Shown here in pieces: positions 1 to 8,375 of a stretch of DNA of 47,679 nt (position 1 is the stretch's first letter; every line of letters begins with the position of its first letter). The notes below the pieces were generated by a model. The model had not been told where the DNA came from. It made no database searches and saw only the letters and a list, made by a program, of their open reading frames with translations. The translations under genes were made by a program, and so were the position numbers. The stretch is from positions 1 through 47,679 of the forward strand of contig JASUSO010000007.1 of the NCBI GenBank assembly GCA_030446015.1, in the 5' to 3' direction. The stretch comes from Methanobacteriota archaeon (GTDB lineage: Archaea > Halobacteriota > Methanomicrobia > Methanomicrobiales > Methanoculleaceae).

Positions 1-128
1 TTTCCCATCGGGAAAGTCGTCTTTCGCACCTTACGATGCTCATGCTCCTGCCATTCTGGCAGTCGCACTTCACACCTTCGGTGTTCGAACTCCTTTCCCA
101 TCGGGAAAGTCGCACTTCGCGTGAGACC
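1..128 (+). repeat. Extragenic hairpin-linker repeat, left copy
   Basis: This is a chain of short hairpins joined by conserved linkers. TTTCCC-ATC-GGGAAA occurs twice (1-15 and 94-108), each time followed by GTCG. Between them lie TGCCA-TTC-TGGCA and ACACC-TTC-GGTGT, linked by GTCGCACTTC and TCGAACTCC. The chain ends with CTTCGCGTGAGACC at 115-128, which recurs inverted at 47580-47593. The stems differ from hairpin to hairpin but stay complementary, while the linkers are kept. The unit lies just beyond the 3' end of the minus-strand gene ending at 208 and may extend past the window edge. Confidence 0.75.
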
Positions 129-194
129 CACATTGCCCCTCTCTATCGGTAACTGAGTGTTATCCAGAGGTTGTGGAAAACATTTCAACGGGGC

Positions 195-207
195 CAAAAA
201 AAGAGGG
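195..207 (-). terminator. T-tract terminator of the 208-4385 unit
   Basis: On the minus strand a run of seven T residues (A7 at 196-202 on the plus strand) begins a few bases after the TAA stop at 208-210. Archaeal RNA polymerase commonly terminates at oligo-T tracts, so this is the likely end of the two-gene transcript. Confidence 0.5.
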
Positions 208-3200
208 TTATCCGATCCGCTGGTTGGTCTTCGGATCCATGTAGATCGGGTCGCGCATCTCGGAGGCGGCTCCCAGTTCCGCGGTCGGGAAGGGGAACTG
301 CTCGTAGAGCGTCGTGAAGATGTACTCGAAGAGTTTGTCGGCCGCTTTGATCGGGTTTATGACGACATACCAGTCGATCTCCCGCTCCGAGCCGGGCACG
401 TCTACCGTCACCTTCACATAGAGGGTCTCGGCAGCAGCCTTTCCTAACTCCTCCGTCACGTAGGACGCACCGAAGCCGAAGAGCCCTTCCACGTACTTCT
501 GGAGGATGGGGCCTACCGCTACGTCTTCCGTGAGGGTGTTCACGCCAGGAACCGCGAGTTTGCCCTCGGGCATCAGATCCTCGAGCATCTTGGCCGCCGA
601 AGAGTTCAGGAGCTTGGAGATGCTGGATTTCGGGTCGTTGAGTTTGCCCTTGAGGAAATCGCCGAACTTGTTCGAGAAGAACTCGAGCGAGATGTCGGAG
701 AACGACGAGATGATAGCGTTGTACAGGCTGCGTTTCCCGTTCTCGTCGAGATCGAAGGTGTAGTGGCGCACCAGGTTGAAGACGCAGAGCCCCGCGATGA
801 CCCGGGCGAGTTTCCTCGGGTCTGCCTTCGCGATATCCTCGAAACACGACTTGGTGTAGTTCTCGATCATCTCGGAGATGTGCACGCCGACCTTGATCTC
901 GTCCCAGTTCACCCCGTTGCCCATGAAGAGGTCGGCCGAGAGCTCGCCGATCAGCTCGACCGTAAGCTCCTTTGTGGGGGTGAGGATCGCCTCTCCCGCA
1001 GGCCCCGTGTAGACGGTCATGAGGTACGAGAACGCCTGGTCCCCGAACCACTTCACGACGGAGAGGAAGGTGATCCAGTCGTCCATGGTGTCCGCGGTCT
1101 CCATGAAGTCCGCCGACTCCTGGGTGTAGTAGACGATCGAGTCGTAGACGATCTTCTTGCTCATCAGGCGGAGCTCGGCGGCGGTGAAGTTCTGCACGTT
1201 CTCCCGGAGGAACCGGGCGGTCTCCGGATTGATGCCGAACTTCTGGATCCTCTTCTTCAAGAGGGCGAGTTCGGTCTCGCGATCTTTGCGCACCCCGAGT
1301 TTGTCGCCGATGAGGCGGATGGGGAGATCGAGCTCGTAGGTCTTGCCATCGTACTCGCAGGTGATCGGGAGTTCCAGGAAGTAGGGGTTCTTCTCGTCCT
1401 CGCCGATCTGCTGGGCGGGGGTGAACTTGTAGGCCTTGTTGGTGTTGTCCAGCTTCTTCTCGATGGTGTACTTGAACCTCGAGGCAAGGACCTCCGTCCT
1501 CGGGTCGGTTCCCTTGAGTGCGCCGAACTCGGGCGTGTACTCCGTCCCATCCAGGAGTTTCACCACTTCCTTCTCGCCCTCTGTCACCCTGACGGCAAGG
1601 TTCACGATGAAGCCGGTCGGCTCGACGTCGTCCTCTTCTGTCTCGAGGTCGTCGTAGGCCGCAAACTTGGCATGCCCTTCGTCGTCGTAGACGACGTCGG
1701 TGACACTGATGCCCTCGGGGTAGAAGATCACCGTGAACGCCTCCTCGACGACCTCATCGTCCTCGGTGGTGGCGATGACCCTCGCGCCGTATCTCGTCAC
1801 CTGGGCCCCCTTCTCGGGCAGCGGGCTTGTGTTGACGATCTTTGCGATGTAATGCATATCGTCGATCTTCTCTAGCGAGCTCGTGAACGGCGCCTCGTCT
1901 GCTTGAGTGATCGTGACCTCCTTCGGCGGCTCGATGAAGTCGACGAGTTCGACCTCGACATCGTAGGTCATGCCGTCGCCGTAGAGGGCGTTCAGCCGCA
2001 GGTCCATGGCCGCCCCCTGCTCGGGGAACGTGACCCTCGGTTTGCCGATGATCCGGAAGTGGATGTTGTTCGTGAACGACCCGCCCTTTCCGATGTAGGC
2101 CACCCTGACGACGCCTTCATCCGCGAGTTCGTTCTCGTCCGCAGATACGAACGCTCCCATATAGCCGCCGGTGAACGTCGGATCCTCGACCCGGAGCCCG
2201 CCGCCGGAGGTTATCGAGAGCGTCGCGGTGAGGTCGTCGCGCTCGATCTCTTCACCTTCCGCGGTGATCTCGATCATCTGGGCGTAGATGGTCTCGGGAC
2301 TCTTCCCGCAGACGATGTAATCCTCAAAGTCCTTGCGGATCCTCATCCGGTAGGTGCTGGTGCGCTCCGTCTCGCTGCCGCCGTTGCCGCCGCCGGCCGC
2401 CGCTGCAGCGCCTGCAACCGCGGCTCCCGCGGCACCGATCCCGGTTAGAACCGCGAGCGGTATACCGTAATCGCTCTCACCGGCTCCCCCGCCCGGGGTG
2501 TTTATAGAGAAGGCGCCGCCGCCGTAGCCGCCGAAGACCTCGTCGTAGTTCCCGACGATGAGCGTTCCTTTTGCGTTCGCCGCATCGGCGATGATCGAGT
2601 CCATGACCTTGTTCGCATCCTCGTACGCCTTTCTCATCTCGGAGCGTGCCATAGCCACCTGGTTATCCGAGGGATACGGATCATACGTCAGTGACCGGCC
2701 GTTGTCATGCTCGAGGCCGACATGGCCCCGTATCCTGATGTGGGCGAGCCCTGAGCCTGCCGGGTAGAAGTCCTCACGGATCACGTAGTAGGTGAACGTG
2801 TTCTCCAGGTGGTTGTCCCCGACGTTGCCCGCCCGGTTGAGGTCGTCCGTCAACTCGCGCACGCCGATGACGCGGTGTCCGTTTATGGTCGTATCCACGT
2901 ACTCGATCTTTGCGGTGGAGCCCTCAACCGATTTCTCGAGTTCGGTCTTCAAGTAGTTGGCATACTCGCCCACCGTCTTGTACTTCGTGGTGAGGCCGAA
3001 CTCGGTGAAGATGTAGCGGCCGGCGGTGACTTCTCCCGTAATCTGCCTGATCTCGCCGCCGCCTGCGTCGCCCTGGTAGGTGTAACTGTAGACGTCTGTC
3101 GGGATCTCGGTCAGGACAAGCCGTTCCGCCTCGGGGTCTACTTTTCCGAGGTTGCTGATGATCAGCAGGGTGTTCTCGGTCGCAAGGAGTTCGTCCGTCC

Positions 3201-3384
3201 CTTTCTTGTAGACGCCGATCGGCATATCGACGACGAACCCCTCGTCTTCCATGCTGTGGATGTACTTGCTCGCCAGTTTGTAGTCGTAACTGTTGGTGTC
3301 GGTGAGCGAGTAACTTGCAGCCGCAATTCCAGTAAGGAAGAAGGCTGCAAGGAGCACGAGCAGCATTCTCGCCATCGGTCTCAT
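208..3384 (-). CDS. Large exported protein of unknown function (1058 aa)
   Basis: I do not recognise a family. The start chosen (ATG at 3384) overlaps the stop of the upstream gene in an ATGA junction and begins a clear Sec signal peptide: MRPMARM, then a hydrophobic stretch ending ...GIAAAS. An in-frame start at 3756 would add antisense-like, Arg-rich sequence inside the neighbour and is rejected. After the signal comes an N-terminal globular region. An alanine/glycine-rich, membrane-like or linker stretch follows at about residues 308-335. A long middle part looks beta-rich and Ig-like, with many E/D/V/T residues. The C-terminal third looks helical. It is translationally coupled to the membrane protein at 3381-4385, which suggests a surface or membrane complex. 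Base composition matches the neighbours. Confidence 0.85.
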   Translation of the reverse strand: MRPMARMLLVLLAAFFLTGIAAASYSLTDTNSYDYKLASKYIHSMEDEGFVVDMPIGVYKKGTDELLATENTLLIISNLGKVDPEAERLVLTEIPTDVYSYTYQGDAGGGEIRQITGEVTAGRYIFTEFGLTTKYKTVGEYANYLKTELEKSVEGSTAKIEYVDTTINGHRVIGVRELTDDLNRAGNVGDNHLENTFTYYVIREDFYPAGSGLAHIRIRGHVGLEHDNGRSLTYDPYPSDNQVAMARSEMRKAYEDANKVMDSIIADAANAKGTLIVGNYDEVFGGYGGGAFSINTPGGGAGESDYGIPLAVLTGIGAAGAAVAGAAAAAGGGNGGSETERTSTYRMRIRKDFEDYIVCGKSPETIYAQMIEITAEGEEIERDDLTATLSITSGGGLRVEDPTFTGGYMGAFVSADENELADEGVVRVAYIGKGGSFTNNIHFRIIGKPRVTFPEQGAAMDLRLNALYGDGMTYDVEVELVDFIEPPKEVTITQADEAPFTSSLEKIDDMHYIAKIVNTSPLPEKGAQVTRYGARVIATTEDDEVVEEAFTVIFYPEGISVTDVVYDDEGHAKFAAYDDLETEEDDVEPTGFIVNLAVRVTEGEKEVVKLLDGTEYTPEFGALKGTDPRTEVLASRFKYTIEKKLDNTNKAYKFTPAQQIGEDEKNPYFLELPITCEYDGKTYELDLPIRLIGDKLGVRKDRETELALLKKRIQKFGINPETARFLRENVQNFTAAELRLMSKKIVYDSIVYYTQESADFMETADTMDDWITFLSVVKWFGDQAFSYLMTVYTGPAGEAILTPTKELTVELIGELSADLFMGNGVNWDEIKVGVHISEMIENYTKSCFEDIAKADPRKLARVIAGLCVFNLVRHYTFDLDENGKRSLYNAIISSFSDISLEFFSNKFGDFLKGKLNDPKSSISKLLNSSAAKMLEDLMPEGKLAVPGVNTLTEDVAVGPILQKYVEGLFGFGASYVTEELGKAAAETLYVKVTVDVPGSEREIDWYVVINPIKAADKLFEYIFTTLYEQFPFPTAELGAASEMRDPIYMDPKTNQRIG

Positions 3385-4385
3385 GCCGGGACACCTCCCG
3401 CCTGCTTCTGCACGGTGACCATCAGGACGACGCCGGCCACGAGGAGGAGGAACCCGGCGATGTAACAGGTGTATCCCCCGAAGACGGAGAGGACGACGCC
3501 GAGACCGAACCCTCCGGCCCATCCCGCCATCACCTGTGTGACCAGCCCGGAGTCGGCCCTGCCCTCTTTTGCAAAGACCGCGGCAATGACCTGCCGCACG
3601 CAGCCCGCCCGGTTCGCCAGCGCACGGGCGGCGAGGAGGAACGCCACGATCCCCACCATGCAGTTCATGATCGACGATGTTCCCGCAAGGAAGTTGTAGA
3701 CGAAGAGGGCCGCGCCGCCGCCGATGAGAAGAGGAGAGATTGACGTGAGATCCCATTTCTGCCCGGAGAACCGTGCAGCAAAAGAGCGCACGTTTGAGAC
3801 GATACTTTCGCCGGAGATCCCGCCGACGATGAGCAGCGTCGCGAAGTAGGCGATCAGCCCTTTCCCGATGAGGCCGCCGATGAGCCCCGGCACCCCGCCG
3901 GAGAGCCCGCCCCGTGCGAACGTCAGGAAGGAGAGGGACTGCACGGGAGCCGGGTTGAACCCCAGGGCCGGGAGGATGGTCAGGGCAAACCAGACGAGTG
4001 CCATGGTTCCCGCAGTTATCAGGAGTTTCTTATTCGCTAAACCGCTCTTGAATCCGTCGATCCTCTTTAGCATGCACCCTTTCACGACCTCGCCCGCGGT
4101 GTGCCTGACCGGTATGCCCGCTGCATCGCCTGCCGTGTTGGAGACGGAGAGTTCACCGGAGAGGACGCACTCACCCGCCTCCGGCGCTGCACGGACATCG
4201 CCGTCCTGAGCGTAGTTGCCGTTGCCTGTACGCGGAGATGCTCTGGACTCCTCGCGCATCTCCTCGACACCCGCTGAGACCCTGGCCGCTGCAGAGTCGA
4301 TCATCACGGTTGCCTTATCGGCAGCACCGGACGCAATCTCCTCGGCCCTGCCAAAAATATCCTTCACTCTGTCACTGTCTGCCAT
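3381..4385 (-). CDS. Multi-pass membrane protein (334 aa), coupled to the large exported protein
   Basis: The start at ATG 4385 (MADSDRVKD) has GGAG about 10 nt upstream; an earlier in-frame ATG at 4520 would overlap the TATA region and is unlikely. The N-terminal ~110 residues are soluble and charged, including an Ala-rich, apparently amphipathic helical segment. The C-terminal ~220 residues hold about six hydrophobic segments, the first near LLITAGTMALVWFALTILPA. Segments rich in Gly-Gly (for example SGGVPGLIGGLIGKG) separate them. I do not recognise a family. Its stop overlaps the start of the 1058-residue exported protein by 4 nt, so the two are surely co-expressed; a membrane anchor or translocation role for the partner is a guess. 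Confidence 0.85.
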   Translation of the reverse strand: MADSDRVKDIFGRAEEIASGAADKATVMIDSAAARVSAGVEEMREESRASPRTGNGNYAQDGDVRAAPEAGECVLSGELSVSNTAGDAAGIPVRHTAGEVVKGCMLKRIDGFKSGLANKKLLITAGTMALVWFALTILPALGFNPAPVQSLSFLTFARGGLSGGVPGLIGGLIGKGLIAYFATLLIVGGISGESIVSNVRSFAARFSGQKWDLTSISPLLIGGGAALFVYNFLAGTSSIMNCMVGIVAFLLAARALANRAGCVRQVIAAVFAKEGRADSGLVTQVMAGWAGGFGLGVVLSVFGGYTCYIAGFLLLVAGVVLMVTVQKQAGGVPA

Positions 4386-4487
4386 TGCAGTAGAACTCCG
4401 CTGTACGTCAGTCCAATCTGTAATTGTCGGCAAATATCGCCGAAAATCCGGGGTGTCGGAAAAATCAACGGTATTTCCCAATGGAAA

Positions 4488-4499
4488 ATAATATATAAT
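4488..4499 (-). promoter_or_regulatory. TATA box for the 4385-208 operon
   Basis: On the minus strand an ATTATATATTAT box stands out in GC-rich DNA. Transcription would start about 25 nt downstream near 4465-4470, giving a leader of roughly 80 nt before the ATG at 4385. Confidence 0.55.
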
Positions 4500-4669
4500 C
4501 AACGTAAGTGTATATAACATGTCCTAAATGTTTCGTCGGCAAGCGGCTGAGCGGACTTGAGGCGGATGGGGATCGGAGGATATCTCCGGTTTGCCTGATT
4601 ATCCCATGATGTTGACCCTATCCCGGGGCGGGAGTGTTACCGTCCCGAGATCTCGGCTCCTGTTTGCGC

Positions 4670-4708
4670 CAAAAAAGAGTATACCGAGCCCGTCACCAGA
4701 TGACGGGC
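4670..4708 (-). terminator. Stem-loop plus T-tract terminator
   Basis: GCCCGTCA (4688-4695) and TGACGGGC (4701-4708) form an 8-bp stem with a 5-nt loop that overlaps the stop of the M13 remnant. On the minus strand it is followed by CTCTTTTTTGG (4670-4680). It would end transcription coming from the 6253-4991 gene. Confidence 0.5.
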
Positions 4709-4971
4709 CTCTCTTCGATGTCCCGATAGAGAGCGTCACCGGGCTGGATCTCCGGGAATGCCTCGTAAAACTCTGGAATGTTGAACAAAACGCCGTTCAC
4801 CCGGAACTTCTCCGGGGAATGGGGATCGATCAGCACCCGGTTGCGCAGCGCCTCCTCCCGGATGTTCGCCCTCCAGAGCGTGGCGGCGGCCAGGAAGAAC
4901 CGGCGGTCGGCGGCCGGGTCGGCCGAGATGTTCTCCGTCTTCTTCCATGCATGATAGGCGAGGGTCAGCAT
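4693..4971 (-). pseudogene. 3' remnant of an M13 (neprilysin/PepO-type) metallopeptidase gene
   Basis: The 92-residue reading frame ends with the hallmark C-terminus of family M13: a DPHSPEKFRVNG block, a NIPEFYEAF block and a C-terminal VIW. Upstream, LTLAYHAWKK and RFFLAAATLWR match the region that in M13 enzymes follows the GENIADLGG motif. M13 enzymes are usually about 650-700 residues. The zinc site HExxH, the downstream glutamate motif and the whole N-terminal lobe are absent, and the next gene upstream on this strand (stop at 4991) is an unrelated membrane protein. So only the last ~90 codons survive and it cannot be an active peptidase. The frame stays open and well kept, which points to a recent truncation or a retained small product. 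Confidence 0.85.
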
Positions 4972-4990
4972 GGAATAAGATTGCGGAGAC

Positions 4991-6253
4991 CTACGCCGCC
5001 GCCCTCTCAACCGGGGATCTCTCGCGGCCGACGTCCCCCGTCCCGGCGATCCGCATGACAGCACCGACGTCCGGCGTCACCATACAGACGGGGAAGTAGC
5101 CGAAGAGCGAGGCGTAGTCGATCTTGAGTGCCCGGTACCGGGCGAGATCGAGGGTTATCCTCTCAAGGTCCTGCACCATCTGCGCCGTCACGACCCCGCT
5201 CCCCGGCGCCGGGGCTAGGTCTCCGACGGCCGGGAGCACCTCCTCGCGGATCGTCGCGATCCTGGACGAGAGGAGGGAGTTGACGAGTCTGCGGCTGTAC
5301 CCGCCCTGCAGGTGCCGGACAATGATCAGCTGCGTTAGAAAGATGAGGGCGAACATGCCGGCCCCGAGTTCGATGTCGGCCTCGGCGGAGATGAAACTCT
5401 GGTAGGTCACCCCGGGGAGGACGATCGCCGCGATGGTAAGGATGCCGGCGACGGTCGTCACGACGGCGGCGGTGAGCGCATACTTCAGCCCCCTAATCCA
5501 GGCCTCGTTGTACCGCTCCCTGATGCGGGAATGTATCCCGAGTATCCCCGCAAAGAAGCCCCGCGAGTACGGCTGCACGTATACGATCGCGAGGTAGAAG
5601 ACGATGATCGCGGCGGACTGGACGGTGACGATCACGGCGGAGTAGGCCTCGAACTCGCCGCCCACGAGCCAGCCTGCAAGTGCAAAGACCGAGGAGAGGG
5701 AGAAGAGCACGAGAAAGCCCGGGGCGAGCGGCTGGCAGTTGATGAAGAAGAGGTTCCAGCCGAGTTCGTAGAGGGACCTCCTCTGCCGCGTGAGCCGCCG
5801 GACTGTCTCTATCGCCTCGGCGGGGACGGCGGCGCCCTTCTCAAGACGCTCCCACGATATGATCTCCTCAAGGCTCGTCCTCTCCCTGCTTTTGAGATCC
5901 TTAAAATACCGGATGTAAGACTTCAGATCCGCCGTATCGGTTGGGAGCAGGAGGAGGAAGGGGTTGATCATCAGGAATATGAAGGACGCCATGATCCAGT
6001 AGAGGTAGTATTCCGGGGTATATGCGAAGAGGAGCCCCAGGTTGACCAGGATCGCCGCTCCGAGGATGGGCGACGTAAATCTGAGACTCCACTTAACCCC
6101 GGTAAGGGTGGCCAGGTCGTTCTCTGCCGCCTCGAGGATCTTCTCCGCCTCGGCCCGGGTGGACGCGAGCCTCTGCGAGAACTCGTCCGGCGAGATCGCC
6201 ACCCATCCCGCCTCGCTATCCTTCCCGGACCTGATCCCGTGCGGCAGTCTCAT
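4991..6253 (-). CDS. Multi-pass membrane protein of unknown function (420 aa)
   Basis: The product begins MRLPHGIR with GGAGGA about 12 nt upstream. The N-terminal ~65 residues include a charged helical, possibly coiled-coil segment (ASTRAEAEKILEAAEND). About six membrane helices follow in pairs, near FTSPILGAAILVNLGLLFAY, YYLYWIMASFIFLMINPF, GFLVLFSLSSVFALAGWL, AVIVTVQSAAIIVFYLAIVY, LTAAVVTTVAGILTIAAIV and AGMFALIFLTQLIIV. Charged cytoplasmic stretches lie between the pairs and there is a soluble C-terminal tail. I do not recognise a family. It stands alone on the minus strand, with the M13 remnant and a terminator downstream. Confidence 0.85.
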   Translation of the reverse strand: MRLPHGIRSGKDSEAGWVAISPDEFSQRLASTRAEAEKILEAAENDLATLTGVKWSLRFTSPILGAAILVNLGLLFAYTPEYYLYWIMASFIFLMINPFLLLLPTDTADLKSYIRYFKDLKSRERTSLEEIISWERLEKGAAVPAEAIETVRRLTRQRRSLYELGWNLFFINCQPLAPGFLVLFSLSSVFALAGWLVGGEFEAYSAVIVTVQSAAIIVFYLAIVYVQPYSRGFFAGILGIHSRIRERYNEAWIRGLKYALTAAVVTTVAGILTIAAIVLPGVTYQSFISAEADIELGAGMFALIFLTQLIIVRHLQGGYSRRLVNSLLSSRIATIREEVLPAVGDLAPAPGSGVVTAQMVQDLERITLDLARYRALKIDYASLFGYFPVCMVTPDVGAVMRIAGTGDVGRERSPVERAAA

Positions 6254-6309
6254 CGATCATAATTCCTCCGGGGCTGTTCATAAAAATGAAGGATGGCGGG
6301 GGATACTCC

Positions 6310-7908
6310 TCACTCTTCGTCGCCGGCCGCCGCCCGGGCGACGGGATACCCCTTCTCCGTCACGACGGTCGCCCCCCCAAGGTCCGGCCACTTGAGGATG
6401 GCCCCGTCTGTATCCTTCAGCGGGACAGGGGGATGCGTCTTCTGCGTCAGCATCGAGACGGCGTACATCATGATCCCGCCAACGACCATCGGGACGAAGG
6501 TGAAGAAGACCATCCACTCGTTGTCCGGCGGGACGAGGGTCGGCGTCCCCTGCTGCACCGAGAGAACGATGACGCCTGCCACCGTCGTGACAAAGCCGCC
6601 CGCCATCGAGGCGATGGCGCCGGGTGCGTTCGCCCGCTTCCAGAAGAGACCGCAGACGAGCGCCCAGAAGAGGCAGGCGAAGAGCAGGGTGAACCCGAAG
6701 ATCATCAGGTCGTAGAGGCCGGGCGCAATGAAGCTGATCCCGATGCTAAAGAGCCCGATGGCGACGACGAGAGCGCGGGTGAGCCGCAACACCTTTCTGT
6801 CGTCCCGGGCGTGATCGGAGACCGCGCCGTGAATGATGGTGGTCGAGATCACGGCGGCCGCCGCGAAGATCGCGGAACTCGCCGTGGACATGATCGCCGC
6901 CATCAGGGAACCGACGAAGATGGCCATCATCCAGGGGGAGAGCAGGGTCTTTGCCAGGAAAGGCACGATCAACTCGGGGTCCTCGGCCAGGATGGCGCCG
7001 TCGATCATGCCGGTGTTGACCATCACGATCCCGAGCAGGCCGAGGAAGATGGGCCCGAGGCCGGCGACCCAGTAGAGCCCCGCGCCAAGGAAGAGCCCCT
7101 GTTTTGCGGCCCTGTCATCGCGTGCGCAGAAGACCCGCTGGGAGATATCGAGCGACGCGAGACTGCCGAGCCCCATACCGCACCATGCGGCAAACCAGGC
7201 CATGATGCCGGTGACCGTCCACCCGATGCCGCTCGGGGAGGCGTCGCTTGGGAGGATCGACCAGAAGTCCGTCGGGGTGTTCGCGGCGATGACATCGAAA
7301 CCGCCGACGAATGCGATGCCTGTCGGTATGAGGAACACAAGGCCGAGGAGGATCAGAACCATCTGGATGTTGTCGGTGATGATGACGGCGAGCATCCCCC
7401 CGAGGTAGGTGTAGATGATCACGATCAGCCCCGCGAGGACGGCGCTCTCGAGACCGGGAAGGCCGATCAGGATGTTGAGGATCTTGCCGATGGCGAGGAT
7501 CTGCACCGAGGTCCAGAAGAGGAGCGTGGGAATGGAGAGGAGCGAGGCGAGGAGTGCGCCCCGTGTCCCATACCGCAGGTAGTACATCTCGCCGAGAGAT
7601 GCGATCTTCATCTTCCGCAGGATCGTCACGAAGAAGAGTGCCATCAGAATGAGCGTGATGCCCGAGGCCCATGGATCCGCGATAGTGGCGAGCATATGGC
7701 CGCCGTAAGCCGCGCCGGCCCCTCCGAGCAGGGTGCCGCCGCCCCAGAACGTGGCAAAGAGCGTCCCGCCGATGAGGAGTGGACCTACGTTCTTATTGGC
7801 AATCAGGTACCCCTTCGACGTATTGACGCCGCCACGACGCTGGACAATGAAACCGATGGCAAGCATCGCTGCGAGGTACAGCAGGATAATCAGGAGTTCA
7901 ATAGTCAT
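6310..7908 (-). CDS. Sodium:solute symporter (SSS family, 532 aa)
   Basis: This is a secondary transporter of the SSS family (LeuT fold), taking up an organic solute with Na+. The protein is almost entirely hydrophobic, with about 13 membrane helices and the usual family length. Family features are visible near the N-terminus: RRGGVNTSKGYLIANKNVG, then GGTLFATFWGGGTLLGGAGAAY, the region of the discontinuous helix TM1 and the sodium site. A conserved YLRYGTRGALLASL segment follows. The C-terminal ~40 residues are soluble and proline-rich. The substrate cannot be told from sequence; proline, pantothenate and monocarboxylates are all carried by relatives. It is monocistronic. Confidence 0.93.
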   Translation of the reverse strand: MTIELLIILLYLAAMLAIGFIVQRRGGVNTSKGYLIANKNVGPLLIGGTLFATFWGGGTLLGGAGAAYGGHMLATIADPWASGITLILMALFFVTILRKMKIASLGEMYYLRYGTRGALLASLLSIPTLLFWTSVQILAIGKILNILIGLPGLESAVLAGLIVIIYTYLGGMLAVIITDNIQMVLILLGLVFLIPTGIAFVGGFDVIAANTPTDFWSILPSDASPSGIGWTVTGIMAWFAAWCGMGLGSLASLDISQRVFCARDDRAAKQGLFLGAGLYWVAGLGPIFLGLLGIVMVNTGMIDGAILAEDPELIVPFLAKTLLSPWMMAIFVGSLMAAIMSTASSAIFAAAAVISTTIIHGAVSDHARDDRKVLRLTRALVVAIGLFSIGISFIAPGLYDLMIFGFTLLFACLFWALVCGLFWKRANAPGAIASMAGGFVTTVAGVIVLSVQQGTPTLVPPDNEWMVFFTFVPMVVGGIMMYAVSMLTQKTHPPVPLKDTDGAILKWPDLGGATVVTEKGYPVARAAAGDEE

Positions 7909-8375
7909 CCAGAAACCACTATAGTTTTTCCTCTGGTGTTTTGAGGATTTCGGAATTCATCGCCGCTGATTGCGGGAAATACCCGGGAAAAAGGGGTCTA
8001 TTATGGGTAATTAGAGGCCGGTTCTGGCATTACGGCCGATATCGACCGGCGCAGGTGATGGCTGCCTGGAGAGGATTGGATATCCGGTTCAACCTCCCCG
8101 GAGAGCCCTGGCGGAAAATTGGGTGCCCGCCGCCCGATTGGGGCCCGCGGGGAGACCGGGGCGGTGTATCATCCCTGGGGCTTGAGAACCCCGGCCCTAC
8201 GGTCATATCGGAGAAAAGGGGTAGGATGCGGCACGGTCCCGGTACAGGGTCAGGACATCCGCTACCGTTGCCGTGGTATCGACGGAGAGGGCCTCCCGAT
8301 CGGTCGGGGGATCCCGTCGCCCATCTCCTCGGTCGTGTCGTCTGGGAAGCACACGACGTCGCCGGGCGGCGCAGG
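7909..8375. other. 467-nt intergenic stretch, no convincing gene
   Basis: No open frame here has good coding character. On the minus strand the frame of the Cache-type lipoprotein stays open for about 35 codons past its stop (about 8375-8270: GDVVCFPDDTTEEMGDGIP). A shifted frame then continues with coding-like sequence (SVDTTATVADVLTLYRDRAA) to a stop at 8203. This could be a decayed 3' extension or coincidence. The 5' part probably holds the promoter of the symporter. Confidence 0.4.

Noticed and set aside
1-128. CRISPR array
   Set aside because: The repeated TTTCCCATCGGGAAAGTCG copies are only two, the spacing is filled by related hairpins, and there are no unique spacers or cas genes.
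3385-3756. N-terminal extension of the 1058-aa protein into the upstream gene
   Set aside because: The extra ~124 residues are Arg/Gly-rich, lie entirely inside the membrane-protein gene in another frame, and precede a clear signal peptide at 3384.
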